Source: Elysia marginata (Eukaryota > Mollusca > Gastropoda > Plakobranchidae). From it: a DNA stretch of 24,015 nucleotides. The notes below the pieces were generated by a model that was given only the letters and a program-made list of their open reading frames with translations, searched no databases and was not told where the DNA came from. Where the stretch lies: contig BMAT01011218.1 in NCBI GenBank assembly GCA_019649035.1, positions 66,769-90,783 on the forward strand, read 5' to 3'. This document shows, piece by piece, positions 8,845 to 18,428 of the stretch (position 1 is the first letter of the stretch; each line of letters starts with the position of its first letter). The translations under genes were made by a program, and so were the position numbers.

Positions 8845-10234
8845 TAGAAAGTTGTGAGATAAAGCAATTCTCCACAGCTAACCCTTAGAAACGCGTTTTT
8901 AGGAAGCTGCAAAATAGAGGTTCTAATATTAAAAATTTAATCGGTACTTGTCGATCGATCTTTACAGTGACACATGGGCATCATCTATTATTATAATCCT
9001 AGACTTCTCTGGCCTTTCGTCGCTAAAGGCTCCGTAACGGCTAAACGGATTTTCATGAAACTTGGACACAAGGAAGAAAACTGCCCAGTGTAGGTTCATA
9101 TTATTTCAAAGTATTATTCTTAATGAATTCTCATTTTCCATTTTAAAAACATTTGTTTTCATCAGTTATAACATCGTCTAATTTTTCATTTTTCATCCAC
9201 TTTTTATCTTCCATTATTATTCCAATTATTATCCATATAACAACAATAACAATACTAATATTACGAGCACAAATAATCATCACAGTAAGAAAACATTACA
9301 TAATCATGATGAGAACGAGACATTTTACTTTTTTCCACGACAAAGAAAAATATTCGTTTCGTAGTTTCGTAGTAATTTAGAAAGATAACAATGGCGACAT
9401 TGCCGGTTAACATACAATATTACGTAATACTGTTGTAAATCTCATACATAATATTATCTATATTGACCATGTAGGGACCTTGGTAATATTAATACCTTAT
9501 AGACAATGCTGTTACTGTCAGGATTACAACGAGGAGGATGGTCATAATTTACACTCACGTTAGAAACGGTGAGGACACCATTAGCAACGGCACTATTGCT
9601 TATTGTATTGTCCTATTATTTCTAACACTAGCTGAATGCTAGATCATGCTCGGGATGAATTAACCACCGCAATACAAAAGCTCACAGGACCTCTTTGTGT
9701 CCCTTATTTCTGGTTCTTCCATTTGTAGATAGGTGGTATATCGATGTTGTGCCGCCAGTCCTTGATAGAGCGACATAAAGCTTTAGACCACAATGTTTTT
9801 TATTATCATTTTAAATAATAAGAGGGCTTTTGTGATGACAGGATATTGTGATATATAAGGAAACCTGATATGAATCTGGATCTTAGACTTACGCGTAAAA
9901 AATTATTGTTTACATTATTCGAATCCCGGTACCTCCGAAGTCTGAGGCAACAGTGCTACCAAATAAGCTATCGCTTCTGATGGCAAATTGGCGATTACAA
10001 AGTTATTTGTCTGATTCTTTCTCATTGAAGATTGGGGTCAACCACTTCTATCTCCATCTCCAAGTGTTTCCTTTTTCTTCCTTTCCTCCGTCTCTCAAAT
10101 GCTTTTTTCTATCTCTCCCTCGTTCCCCCTCTTTACATACGTTTGTGTCTAATAAAGATTAATCTCCTGTTTTTAGATCCATTTTCTTGATCTAGAAGAG
10201 GAAGATTCTAAAGTAGAAATGAACTGAATTCAGA

Positions 10235-10254
10235 ATCTAGATCTAGATCTAGAT
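10235..10254. repeat. (TCTAGA)3 palindromic hexamer repeat
   Basis: atctagatctagatctagat: three hexamers, self-complementary throughout. Related single tctaga words occur nearby at 10190 and at 12184 and 13000. Confidence 0.8.
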
Positions 10255-11496
10255 GTAGACCAAGATCGCCTGTAATCTGAATATTTTAGGACCCACAGTT
10301 CTTTTTTTTAATCTGCATTTGCTTTTGATGGCATTCGGGCACGCCTTCCAAGCCCTCTTGTGTTCAATGAACATATTTTTACTTTTTCATCCTTCGGCAT
10401 TGATAAATAGGATAATTTTCTTTCATTGCCCAGGCATGCACGCGCACTTTTGAATGGTTTAACTTAATATGATCATTAAATTCAACATTGTTTGGCACAA
10501 ATAGGTATTTGGACAAAAAAGAAACGGGATGCGCACTGAAACCACCATTTAAACTGAAAGAATCTTAAGATAGAAAACAAAGAAAAGAAAAAAAAATAGT
10601 GTATATTCGAAAGGCCTACAAAAATATGTATAAATGAGTTTTGATAGTGTAATGACGTCGGTTTGTCTAAGGTGCAAATAGTTCCCTCCACCTCCACCCA
10701 CCACCTTATAATAATAGGCTAATACAATAGATACGATATTATCTAAAACAGCGAAAAAATAAGGGGCATGTCAAAATGTTCATGTGAAATTACATTAAAA
10801 TAATATCGATACTGGTATAACAACAACACCCCCAAAAAACAAACCCGCTATTCACAGTGGAAAAAAGGATCACAAGGTGGCCTAGTAGTTCTAATCTAAG
10901 TCACTCTTCTAACTTGATCTGTTGTTTCTTAAACTTAAATATCTTTAAGCGAAGTTTCCACAACAGCTGACGGTACACACGTCTGCTCTTTGTGACTGAC
11001 CTGGTAACTGTCAATTTTAAACGGCGGGCACTACTTTTTGTGTAAGGTTGAAGGTGCCAGCCAGAAGTCAAGTGGGTCTAATGTGTTTCTTTGTGTGGTT
11101 GCTGGTGTTTTCTCGGCTGCTTTCCTAATTGGAGTGAGAGTTTTTTGTCCTGCAGAGTCAGTTTTAAGGCGGCGCGTTGTGTTCAGTTAGATCCGTTATT
11201 GCCCTTGTTTCCGAGTCTCTGCTGGAGTCGATGGTCTTGCAGAATCCAAGTCGGGTGTGTCTTGACTGGCAATGTTATTAAATTGGTTGTTTGTAGAATG
11301 TTTCCGGCCAGGAGCTTCCTCTTGGTGAGATCTACTAGTGAGCTGGGATCTCCCCTGGGTTTTGCCTTGTTGAGTGAGGCCTCTCTCCGAAGCCCTTGCA
11401 CAGAATTGATCCACCGCTTCACTCTTTTTAATGATGACGTTTGAGTCATGTAAGGCAAATACCTCTCCCTCCCTTGTCCACACATTACGGAAAACA

Positions 11497-11508
11497 TCGC
11501 TGTCTTTC
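11497..11508. repeat. Target-site duplication, SINE 3' side
   Basis: tcgctgtctttc here matches tcgctgtccttc at 11810-11821 with one mismatch in 12. It borders the tail end of the SINE. Confidence 0.75.
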
Positions 11509-11809
11509 GGTTTGATTGTTCGAATTTTAACGCCCCAGTCAACTTCGAGGTTATACCAGAGACGGCGCTTGGGACAATTGAAAGTGTGCTGCAACCCTGA
11601 GATGTAAGGAACGTTTGCATACACCACACCCAGTCACATTATCCTGACACCGGGCCGATCAGACTTAACACTCAATCCATAATACCAGACACGAGGCGTA
11701 TCAGCTGCTAATACCAGTTTTAAAGTCCTTGGTTTGAATCGGCCGGGGATCGGACCACGCACCTCCTTATCTCTGGTCGAGTGTCTTACCGCTAGGCCAC
11801 AGAACCGGT
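11509..11809 (-). mobile_element. tRNA-derived SINE (mollusc type) inserted in LINE ORF1
   Basis: The element runs on the minus strand with its 5' end at 11809. A tRNA-like head has a pol III A box TGGCCTAGCGG (11789-11799) and a B box GGTCCGATCCC (11746-11756), 32 bases apart. A central block at 11627-11657, containing GATAATGTGACTGGGTG, matches a SINE core that I remember from snails and other molluscs. The 3' end carries GGGGCGTTAAAA and a CAATCAAAC-type tail. Perfect placement between 12-bp duplications, and restoration of the LINE ORF1 frame sense on both sides, fix both ends. It is not a tRNA gene: the tRNA-like part lacks a clean acceptor stem and continues into the core. Confidence 0.8.
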
Positions 11810-11821
11810 TCGCTGTCCTTC
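11810..11821. repeat. Target-site duplication, SINE 5' side
   Basis: tcgctgtccttc is the partner of the copy at 11497-11508. It abuts the tRNA-like head of the SINE. Both copies encode K-D-S of the interrupted LINE ORF1. Confidence 0.75.
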
Positions 11822-12445
11822 ACTTTTCTAATTAAAGCATAATTTTCTGCTGCCAAGTCCTCTGTAACTACTACCCCCGTACCTTGCAACACAAGCCGCT
11901 TTTTATTACGTCATTTGTAGCCCTGTTTGTGCCGAATCGCACGATTACACATCTGTTATAATCTGGGGACCACTTTCGAAGCCTGTGGGCCACGTAAATT
12001 GTTTCACACTCATGTTTCATGTTCAAATTTGTTTTGAATAAAATTTGTTACTTTTTGTCTTGTATCATCCTGAGTCTCGTTTCTGACGTCTTTGATCCCA
12101 AATATTTGGACGTTGTTTTTCTCGTGTGCATTGTTCTAGTTTGTTATTTTCCGTCTTTTGACCCTTAGAAAGAGATATCAAATCTAGAGGTTCACAAATG
12201 ATAACTGATCGCTCATTTTTAATTATATTAAATCCTCCCGCAACTGTTTATTTTCTATTTTAATTTTATGCACTAAGCCTTGTAAATTTTCAATGGCCTG
12301 CATAAACTTGCTGGCACTCAGTCTGGTTGTTTTACTTTTCAATTGTTTTTTCCAGCTCTTGTAGACGCTCTATAATGTCCTGCTGATCACCAGACACATC
12401 TGACTCACCTGGGTTCCTTCTCCTCTTGTTCTTCCCTCCAGCCAT

Positions 12446-12925
12446 TTCTATCTCCTAAACGTTCTATCCATGTTTTTCTTTATTTTCTTCAAAGTCGTCC
12501 AAGATGTTGTTGTTTTAAATGAACATTAGTTTTGGTTAGATTTTCAAATGCATCATGGAAACTTTGAAACTCGAGCGGGGTAGAGCTAAACAAAGCACGC
12601 CACATGTTCCGACATCATTCACATGTTGGTAGAAATATAAACGAAATAAATTGTTTTAACATCAATTGACATCAGATTGTCTTGTTATGGCGTTATAGTG
12701 CACATACCGCTACTTCACGATGAGGCCTCAAAAAAAGAATTTCTCAACGAAATTAGTTAAGACACCATGTACTTGTTTTCGCACTTTTACTCACAAGGAC
12801 AAGTTAGAACAATTTCAGTTGCAAATAAAGCAAATCCTTCAAATCCCTCTAGAAACTCACTGAGAAAAGAGACCTTAGAGAGCACTCAATCTAGTCTGCC
12901 AATCTCGGCCGCCATCTTGCCGTTT
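12446..12925 (-). mobile_element. Possible LINE 5' region upstream of the ORF1 remnant
   Basis: This stretch lies directly upstream of the ORF1 remnant. Near its far end, at 12908-12919, the minus strand reads CAAGATGGCGGC, a full YY1-type site in the orientation and place (start of the element) known from the mammalian L1 promoter. That suggests the element's 5' end is near 12925 with a 5' untranslated region of about 480 bases. The exact end is not defined, because no target-site duplication was found. Confidence 0.35.
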
Positions 12926-13354
12926 TCATATCAAGCATTTTTGAACAAGAGTTTAATTGGGATAGATTAATTCTCCAGTATGGAATGGATTCAGATCTAG
13001 ACTAAATCCACGTGTTTGTTTTAAATCTTATGGCATGGAGTCATTTGAGCTGCATCACCTTTTATATTGTACTGAACGCTCTTTTCTCATCTGCACAGTA
13101 GGATTTTTGCATGAACTTAAAAAAAATTCAACCAGGGTAAACCGACTTGGGCAATGGTCAGTATGTACGCTTAGATTTAACATAGAGTTTTTCTATGAAA
13201 CTACCCACGGCCATAAAAGAGCTCGCTGAGATGTCTATTTTTTTAAATTTTACACATTAGAAAGGTTCGTTCTGAAAAAGCACCATACCGACTAACCAAA
13301 ACAAGGCGATTGCTAACTGCTACAATTAGCCGTGTCTGAACTTGCAGTTCTTAC

Positions 13355-13478
13355 CATAAACTTGTAGATGGAAAAATTTCTCAGCATAGCCAGCCTCATT
13401 TTCAGCATGACAAGTGTATTTGGCAGCGTCGTCCGGCTGGGCGTCGGTCAGTTGTAGGGTGGACTCTTTGTCTAAGAG
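13355..13478 (-). CDS. Exon encoding second half of Ig5
   Basis: The exon has 124 bases, enters in phase 0 after a pyrimidine-rich cactcatcag and leaves in phase 1 at TATG|gtaaga. It encodes STLQLTDAQPDDAAKYTCHAENEAG in pieces that include the second Cys, then the last strand FFHLQVY. It is the last exon before the 6.9-kb intron. Joined to exon 6487 the junction codon is G|AG (Glu), giving V-Y-E-P-A, an acceptable domain linker. Confidence 0.88.
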
Positions 13479-14436
13479 CTGATGAGTGGAGGAGATAAGA
13501 CAGTTTGATGAATTTTGTGTTTGTCTATGCCTTGACATTTATTCGATTTATACCTGTTTATTTCATAGCGTTATGAGGTACAACATTTTAAATGCTTCCA
13601 AAAAAAAGAACATAAAAGTGTCAATATGAGCTTCGCAACTAGTCGAAAAGAGTCGGATGTCGGAAATTTTGATTTAAGGACACGCCTTGTATAATAGATT
13701 GCTTACTATTTATGTCTCTTTTAAAGTTATAAGAAGTTCTCGTATCATTCCACAGAATCTTGATAACTTCAGACAGTTTTTAACTTTTTGAAGTTGAGAA
13801 AATGGATTGTTTATATAGAGTTGTTACGAGACACATCACCTTTCCTAGTTCTTAATGGACTGATCAGACGTCACGTTTTAACATAAAATTGGGGTCTTTT
13901 TTTTTTCTATCTCAGTCTTTTGTCTGCATTGTTTTAATTATTCTGAACACAATAGCATGGCTTCAACATACCTCTTGCTTTTACAGTTTTCCTTAGGAAA
14001 ATATAAGCAAGTACAGTTCCATGTCTTCATCTCCAATAGCCTTAGACCCATCCCAGTTTAATTTTTTGCAAAAGAGCAACTTTTATTCTTACATTTAACT
14101 TTTACTACATGAAAACATCTCTATTTCTTTCAGCCTCAAAATCTTTCGTCACACATTGAGAAATGGATAATACTCAAGTATAACTATAAGTATGGCCTAA
14201 TCGCGTTCTCTCATTTACCTAACAATTTTAAAAATCTGATTGCAATATTTATTATAAATCCATTTAACCATAACGGATTTGAACATCGACCAACATTTTA
14301 GAACAACCACAGAGGCTTCCACATGATTAGACTTTCTGTGATGAATGTGTGGCTTTGCTCATATGATTTCTTTACATCTTCATTATTTAGTACCACAAGT
14401 CAATCACTTCTATGCAGTGTACATCATTTGCCTAAC
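13479..14436 (-). other. Intron within Ig5 (958 bases, phase 0)
   Basis: AT-rich, nothing recognised. Confidence 0.8.
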
Positions 14437-14594
14437 CTTTAACCGTGGATCGTCCTCCAGTGCCAGAATGTTCTCATCTTTCATCCATATTATATTTGGT
14501 TCGGGTGTCCCCCGTGCCGTGCACCTCATGGAAATACTACGTCCCTGGGTCACATGTAGATGGTCTGGCATCTCGTTGTTGATGGTGGGTAAAA
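14437..14594 (-). CDS. Exon encoding first half of Ig5
   Basis: The exon has 158 bases, enters in phase 1 after tatactcttag (G|TT, V, linker V-L-P-T-I) and leaves in phase 0 at TTAAAG|gttagg. It carries the first Cys in SISMRCTARGTP and the Trp in IIWMKDE, with D-D-P-R-L-K at the end. The gttagg donor is non-canonical at +3 and +4 but fits phase and protein. A long open frame on the opposite strand across this exon is a shadow and has no domain features. Confidence 0.85.
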
Positions 14595-15340
14595 CTAAGA
14601 GTATAATAAGGATAAAAAATAGACGTGAAAAGTCTGAACGTAAAGGCCTAAGTTTTTTGTATTTTCATGGGGTAGAAAAGAATTACCTTTCAGTTATAAT
14701 GGGTTTATAACTAGACAACAAAACGTACGACAAAATTAACGACGGTTAAAACACGTAAAAAGTCCAAAGCATAGGCCACATTTTTTTTATTCCAGAGGCC
14801 AAAAAATTAGAATCCTTTCATTTGAAAATGATATCATAAATGGAGAACAAAAAACGTACGAGAAACCAGAGTAGAGTATTAAACTGTTGAAACTATTTTT
14901 CAACAACCGGAAGCTACTTGAGGAATAATGTTTAAATCTATCCATACCTGAGTGGAGTTTGAATAAAAGAGCATTGTGTTTGTATTGAATGCACGCTTAC
15001 ACAATTCTTATCTTATGGCCTAAGATTTTATACAGAACAGTCTTTGAGGTAAAAACTACCACCGGCGTATCAATAACTCCTCTAATATTCTATCTAAAAA
15101 GCAAAAAATGTAAATAAAATATGCAGTACTGGCTCTGTGTACTTAACAGACATAACTAATGGTTAACTTTGGCGAGAATTGGATCTCTTACTCTTAGTTA
15201 ACAAGTCATTTTGAGAGGTTTGGAAGCAAAGACTTTTGCCACGATAATTCCTTTTTGGCCACTCAAGTCTGCTTCACTCCACTGCTCATTTAATACTTTA
15301 ACTCTTTTGCTCGTTATGCAGAATTAGGTAGCGGCCTTAC
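14595..15340 (-). other. Intron between Ig4 and Ig5 (746 bases, phase 1)
   Basis: AT-rich, nothing recognised. Confidence 0.8.
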
Positions 15341-15500
15341 CATAGACTTTGAGCTCATACTGTAGACTGTCGGTGCCGGCCGCATTGGTGGCCCGACATG
15401 TGTACCGCCCTGCGTCCGAGATCTGAGCATCGCTCAGCTCCAGGGTCTGACCATCACCAAGAAGTCGGATAGTCGGGTGGGGAGAGGATCTTAGCGGTTT
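15341..15500 (-). CDS. Exon encoding second half of Ig4
   Basis: The exon has 160 bases, enters in phase 0 after cgtggcag, behind a T-rich tract, and leaves in phase 1 at TATG|gtaagg. It begins K-P-L-R-S and carries TLELSDAQ, then SDAGRYTCRATNAAG with the second Cys, and a final strand YELKVY. Together with 17115-17239 it forms a complete Ig domain with 40 residues from Trp to Cys. Local GC is clearly higher than in the flanking intron, as in the other exons. Confidence 0.88.
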
Positions 15501-17114
15501 CTGCCACGCAGGATAAAAAAAAACTTGTTGAAGATAGATGGCACAACTCGTTGTTCCCTGACGGTAGTTAGAAGTACCACTAAAAAAATATTCGACAGAG
15601 CCATCTAAATTTGGTCTAAAATGATTTTTGTATATGAAGCTTGTCGACTTTCCTATTTATAACTCTAGAGAAATTCAAAGCAATTGGGTCAAAACAAGGA
15701 CGTTTCATTAATAGGTGTGCTTCGGAAATAAATTGAAAATTATGCAACAGGATTCCCGGTAAATGGCCCTAATTTTCTCTGCCAACAAAGACCTCAATTT
15801 TGTTAGGAACTTTCAATTTAAAAAGCGGTTATGCATAGTGGGTAAATAACATCTTTTGCACAGCTTCGCATATATAAATAATGTAACTGAAAACGGCTGT
15901 TCAAAGATGAACAGCCTATAGAAAATAATCGTGACTGCGCTGTTATTGGTTGTTGTATTCAGTCTGCCAGGAGATACAGGCACAAAAAAGTTGGTTTATT
16001 CCAATATAATAATAACAAGAGGTCAAGAAAATTCATATAAAACTGGTCTACAAAAGGATTGTCTTGCTATCAATAAAATAAAAAAAAATCTTGCCAGATA
16101 TTTACGAATGAAATAAAAACTCATAAACTTTAATGATAAATAGTCAAAGAGAATTTCACGCTGCTTTTAAACATTAAAAGCTGCATTGAATTACCGACAT
16201 TTTGTGAAAAGATAATAGAATTTTATTTTTTTTCAATGAAGAGAAAAAGAGAAATCAAATCTGCTTTGAAAAGGCTTGTTTAAAAAAAAAAATTCCGATA
16301 TCAGCTTTAGATTGAGCGGTCGTGAGACGATATTGAGTTAGTTTTATTTTAGGTTACTTTTATTGGACACAATTTTGAAACGTTTTCCGCAACAGATAAT
16401 GGATAAAAGTTAAAGTTGTAAGAAATAAAAACACAGCTGATTCAAGGTCTGTTTCAAGCTGAAAACGTACTACAAAGAAGTTTTCTCATGCTGGCGATCA
16501 GGCTACAAAATGTGCAGTATATATTATAAGGGTATGTAGTAAAATTCTGATCCAATAAAAGCACACTTTGCTACTTTTCAACATTTAATAGGAAATATTT
16601 ATGTTTTTGAAAACATGAACTAAAACTTACTTGTGGCTAGTTTACTGTTATTGCCTCATCATTACACATCACAATTGTCTAGAGTGCAACAAAAGGATGT
16701 CAATCTGATTGGGAACAACATCGTTCCAATATTGGAACTATAATATTGTCGAAAAACGACAGACACTTACAAAATTTAGACTTGAAAAATTACTGGGTCA
16801 CTTTAAACATATTTCTCAAAACACATGACAAGATTGCCTGCATTTTGCATACAGGGCGGTAAAAGGACTCCTCAATGCGACTTCAACCCAAAGAAAAAAA
16901 TAAAAAAAAATCACATAGTCCTACACTAATCAACAACTAAACTTGAAGGAAGATATAATACATTCACAACCCGGCTTGACACAGTCATAGTCATAAACTG
17001 TCCAGTCGCCAAACTTGTAAAGACATGGAGAGGCTGCCTTGACAAAGTCAATGTAGAGGACTGGTTTGAACCAGCCGCACTATGCAACTACTAGAGTGTC
17101 GATACAACACTGAC
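15501..17114 (-). other. Intron within Ig4 (1614 bases, phase 0)
   Basis: It contains a perfect 8-bp hairpin with a 6-base loop (15895-15916) and a 16-bp perfect palindrome (16723-16738). Otherwise it is AT-rich and unremarkable. Confidence 0.8.
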
Positions 17115-17239
17115 CCCATGTCTAGTCCAAGTGATGTTGGGATGAGGAGTACCCGAGGCAAGACAGTTGAACCGGGCTGTCTTGTTTCTGGTGACCACAA
17201 TGGTTGTCTGCACTGACTCATTGTCGATTGTTGGTCTCA
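17115..17239 (-). CDS. Exon encoding first half of Ig4
   Basis: The exon has 125 bases, begins after ctttttttcag (codon T|TG, L, joined with the previous exon) and ends in phase 0 at CATGGG|gtcagt, just after the tryptophan motif ITWTRHG. It carries the first Cys in ARFNCLASGTP and two sequons (RNKT, PNIT). The donor gtcagt is weaker than most here, but reading on meets a stop codon within a few codons, and joining to 15500 restores H-G-K-P-L, the expected C-C' turn. Confidence 0.85.
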
Positions 17240-18303
17240 CTGAAAAAAAGAAGTGCATAGTTGCAGAGCGAGAACGGGGTAATTTTATAGGCTATGTGGG
17301 TACAGGGTACAGAAATAGAAAGTTACTTTGTGTTTTGGTCAAAATTCTTTTATAAATTTCGGTAATCACATTAACAGAAAGTCTACTCTTTGGTCCTCTC
17401 GATAGATCATTTTAATACTGAAACTGTTGTTGCATTGCGGACCAAATGCCTTTTATGCTGAATAAACATTTCCTTTAATTTTTTGTCTAAGTTCATTAGC
17501 ACAACACAGCTCACTCTCTATCCATGTGACTTAGGTCTACGCCTCTATAACCGTGTTTTCGCTTTGTTTTCAAAGCATCGCAATGCAACACAATTACCGG
17601 TAATGTTGGAAAGAACTTAGCTGGGTAAAAAATTCAAAAGTTGTTTCTTTCTATGCAAAAATACATTCTGAACCTATCAAGTTTTCATTTCATAAATTTG
17701 CTTTTGTTTTTTTAAGCAATTCTCAAAAGGACTAGAGATTCATATCTAGACAAGTTTATTTTTTTTTCAAGTGAAGTATAATATAAAACAGCGCCCAAAG
17801 GAAATTAAAAAGATTTATCTTTGACCTCATAAAGCAGGAAAATAAAGGATAACAGAGTTGAGATCCAATATAAAATAAATTTGTTAAATTTTCTTTGAAA
17901 GATTTCAGTTATTGTATAGTGTAAAGACGCAGTAAAATGCAGAGACAGAGAGACAGGGAGACAAAGCACAGACAGACAGAGAGACATAAAAAAGATAATG
18001 AACGAGGAATATGATACAGATTGAATGTTTGGGGCGGAGAAAGAATCATGGAGAGTTGAATGGGCATCTTTAATCTGTCTAGCAACCAGGGCAGTGAGCC
18101 GGATGTAGCAAATTTTTCACATTATCATGAAATGTTTCCAAAATTTTAAAACTGCATGAAGTTATCAAGAAAGTTATTAGAACTTCTTCAGATATCAAAT
18201 GTGTAGAAAAAGAATAAAAAATGTACTTTTAAAAGCCTTTAATCGCAAAAAATTTCTGACAACTGACTCGTTTGTACAGATGACATTCTGACATTGGACT
18301 CAC
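17240..18303 (-). other. Intron between Ig3 and Ig4 (1064 bases, phase 1)
   Basis: It contains the GACA/GAGA stretch at 17937-17986. Nothing else was recognised. Confidence 0.8.
17937..17986. repeat. Imperfect (GACA/GAGA)n stretch
   Basis: Degenerate cagagacagagagacagggagaca units ending in cagacagacagagagacata, in the intron between the exons at 18304 and 17239. Confidence 0.8.
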
Positions 18304-18428
18304 AAAGAACCTCCAGGTCAAAGTTTCTCTCCAGCTGGCCAGCTTCGTTGGTAGCTATGCAGGTGTATCTGGCGGAGTCGGTCAATTTCACCCCATCTAT
18401 CTCCAAAACTAGGTTGTTTTCCAAGATT
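18304..18428 (-). CDS. Exon encoding second half of Ig3
   Basis: The exon has 125 bases, enters in phase 2 after gttttctag and leaves in phase 1 at CTTT|gtgagt. It encodes the E-F-G strands, with L-V-L-E-I, then TDSARYTCIATNEAG carrying the second Cys, and a final hydrophobic strand ending DLEVL. It completes the domain begun at 20590-20743: the joined Trp-to-Cys distance is 38 residues, normal for an I-set fold. A strong gtgagt donor supports the 3' boundary. Confidence 0.88.

Larger units (their letters stand above)
11196..12445 (-). pseudogene. L1-like LINE ORF1 remnant, interrupted by a SINE
   Basis: From an ATG at 12443-12445 the minus strand reads a basic start M-A-G-G-K-N-K-R-R-R, then coiled-coil heptads (D-I-I-E-R-L-Q-E-L-E and, after a frameshift, I-E-N-K-Q-L-R-E-D-L). 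An RNA-binding-like domain follows, with N-V-Q-I-F-G-I-K, I-Y-V-A-H-R-L and C-V-I-V-R-F. A C-terminal part has T-E-D-L-A-A-E-N-Y-A-L-I-R-K-V-K-D-S and, beyond a SINE at 11509-11809, V-F-R-N-V-W-T-R-E-G. This order (coiled coil, RRM, C-terminal domain) is that of L1-type ORF1 proteins, which bind element RNA. Several stops and frameshifts make it non-functional. The last 100 codons, to the stop at 11196-11198, are open. No ORF2 follows. Confidence 0.7.
6488..13354 (-). other. Large intron between Ig5 and Ig6 (6867 bases, phase 1) with retroelements
   Basis: It contains the (GA)n array at the acceptor (6490-6561), the RT remnant (8542-8844), the LINE ORF1 remnant with nested SINE (11196-12445) and the possible LINE 5' region. 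The stretches 6562-8416, 8845-11195 and 12926-13354 are AT-rich and show no Ig signature on the minus strand. A perfect 10-bp inverted repeat is at 7381-7416. The two flanking exons join in phase, but a skipped 1-1 exon cannot be formally excluded. Confidence 0.75.

Noticed and set aside
11091-11444. 117-codon plus-strand open frame
   Set aside because: Antisense to the LINE ORF1 tail, with no recognisable domain.
11183-11629. Two long minus-strand open frames of over 140 codons
   Set aside because: Their first parts translate the SINE. Only the part below 11497 in one frame is genuine LINE ORF1 C-terminus.
11740-11809. tRNA gene
   Set aside because: A and B boxes are present, but the sequence is flanked by a SINE core, ends at target-site duplications, and lacks a clean acceptor stem pairing.
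14345-14710. 121-codon plus-strand open frame
   Set aside because: Antisense shadow of the Ig5 exon at 14437-14594. It has no domain, and the minus-strand exon explains the base composition.
16723-16738. 16-bp perfect palindrome GTTCCAATATTGGAAC
   Set aside because: About 0.4 such palindromes are expected by chance in a window this size, and there is no supporting context.
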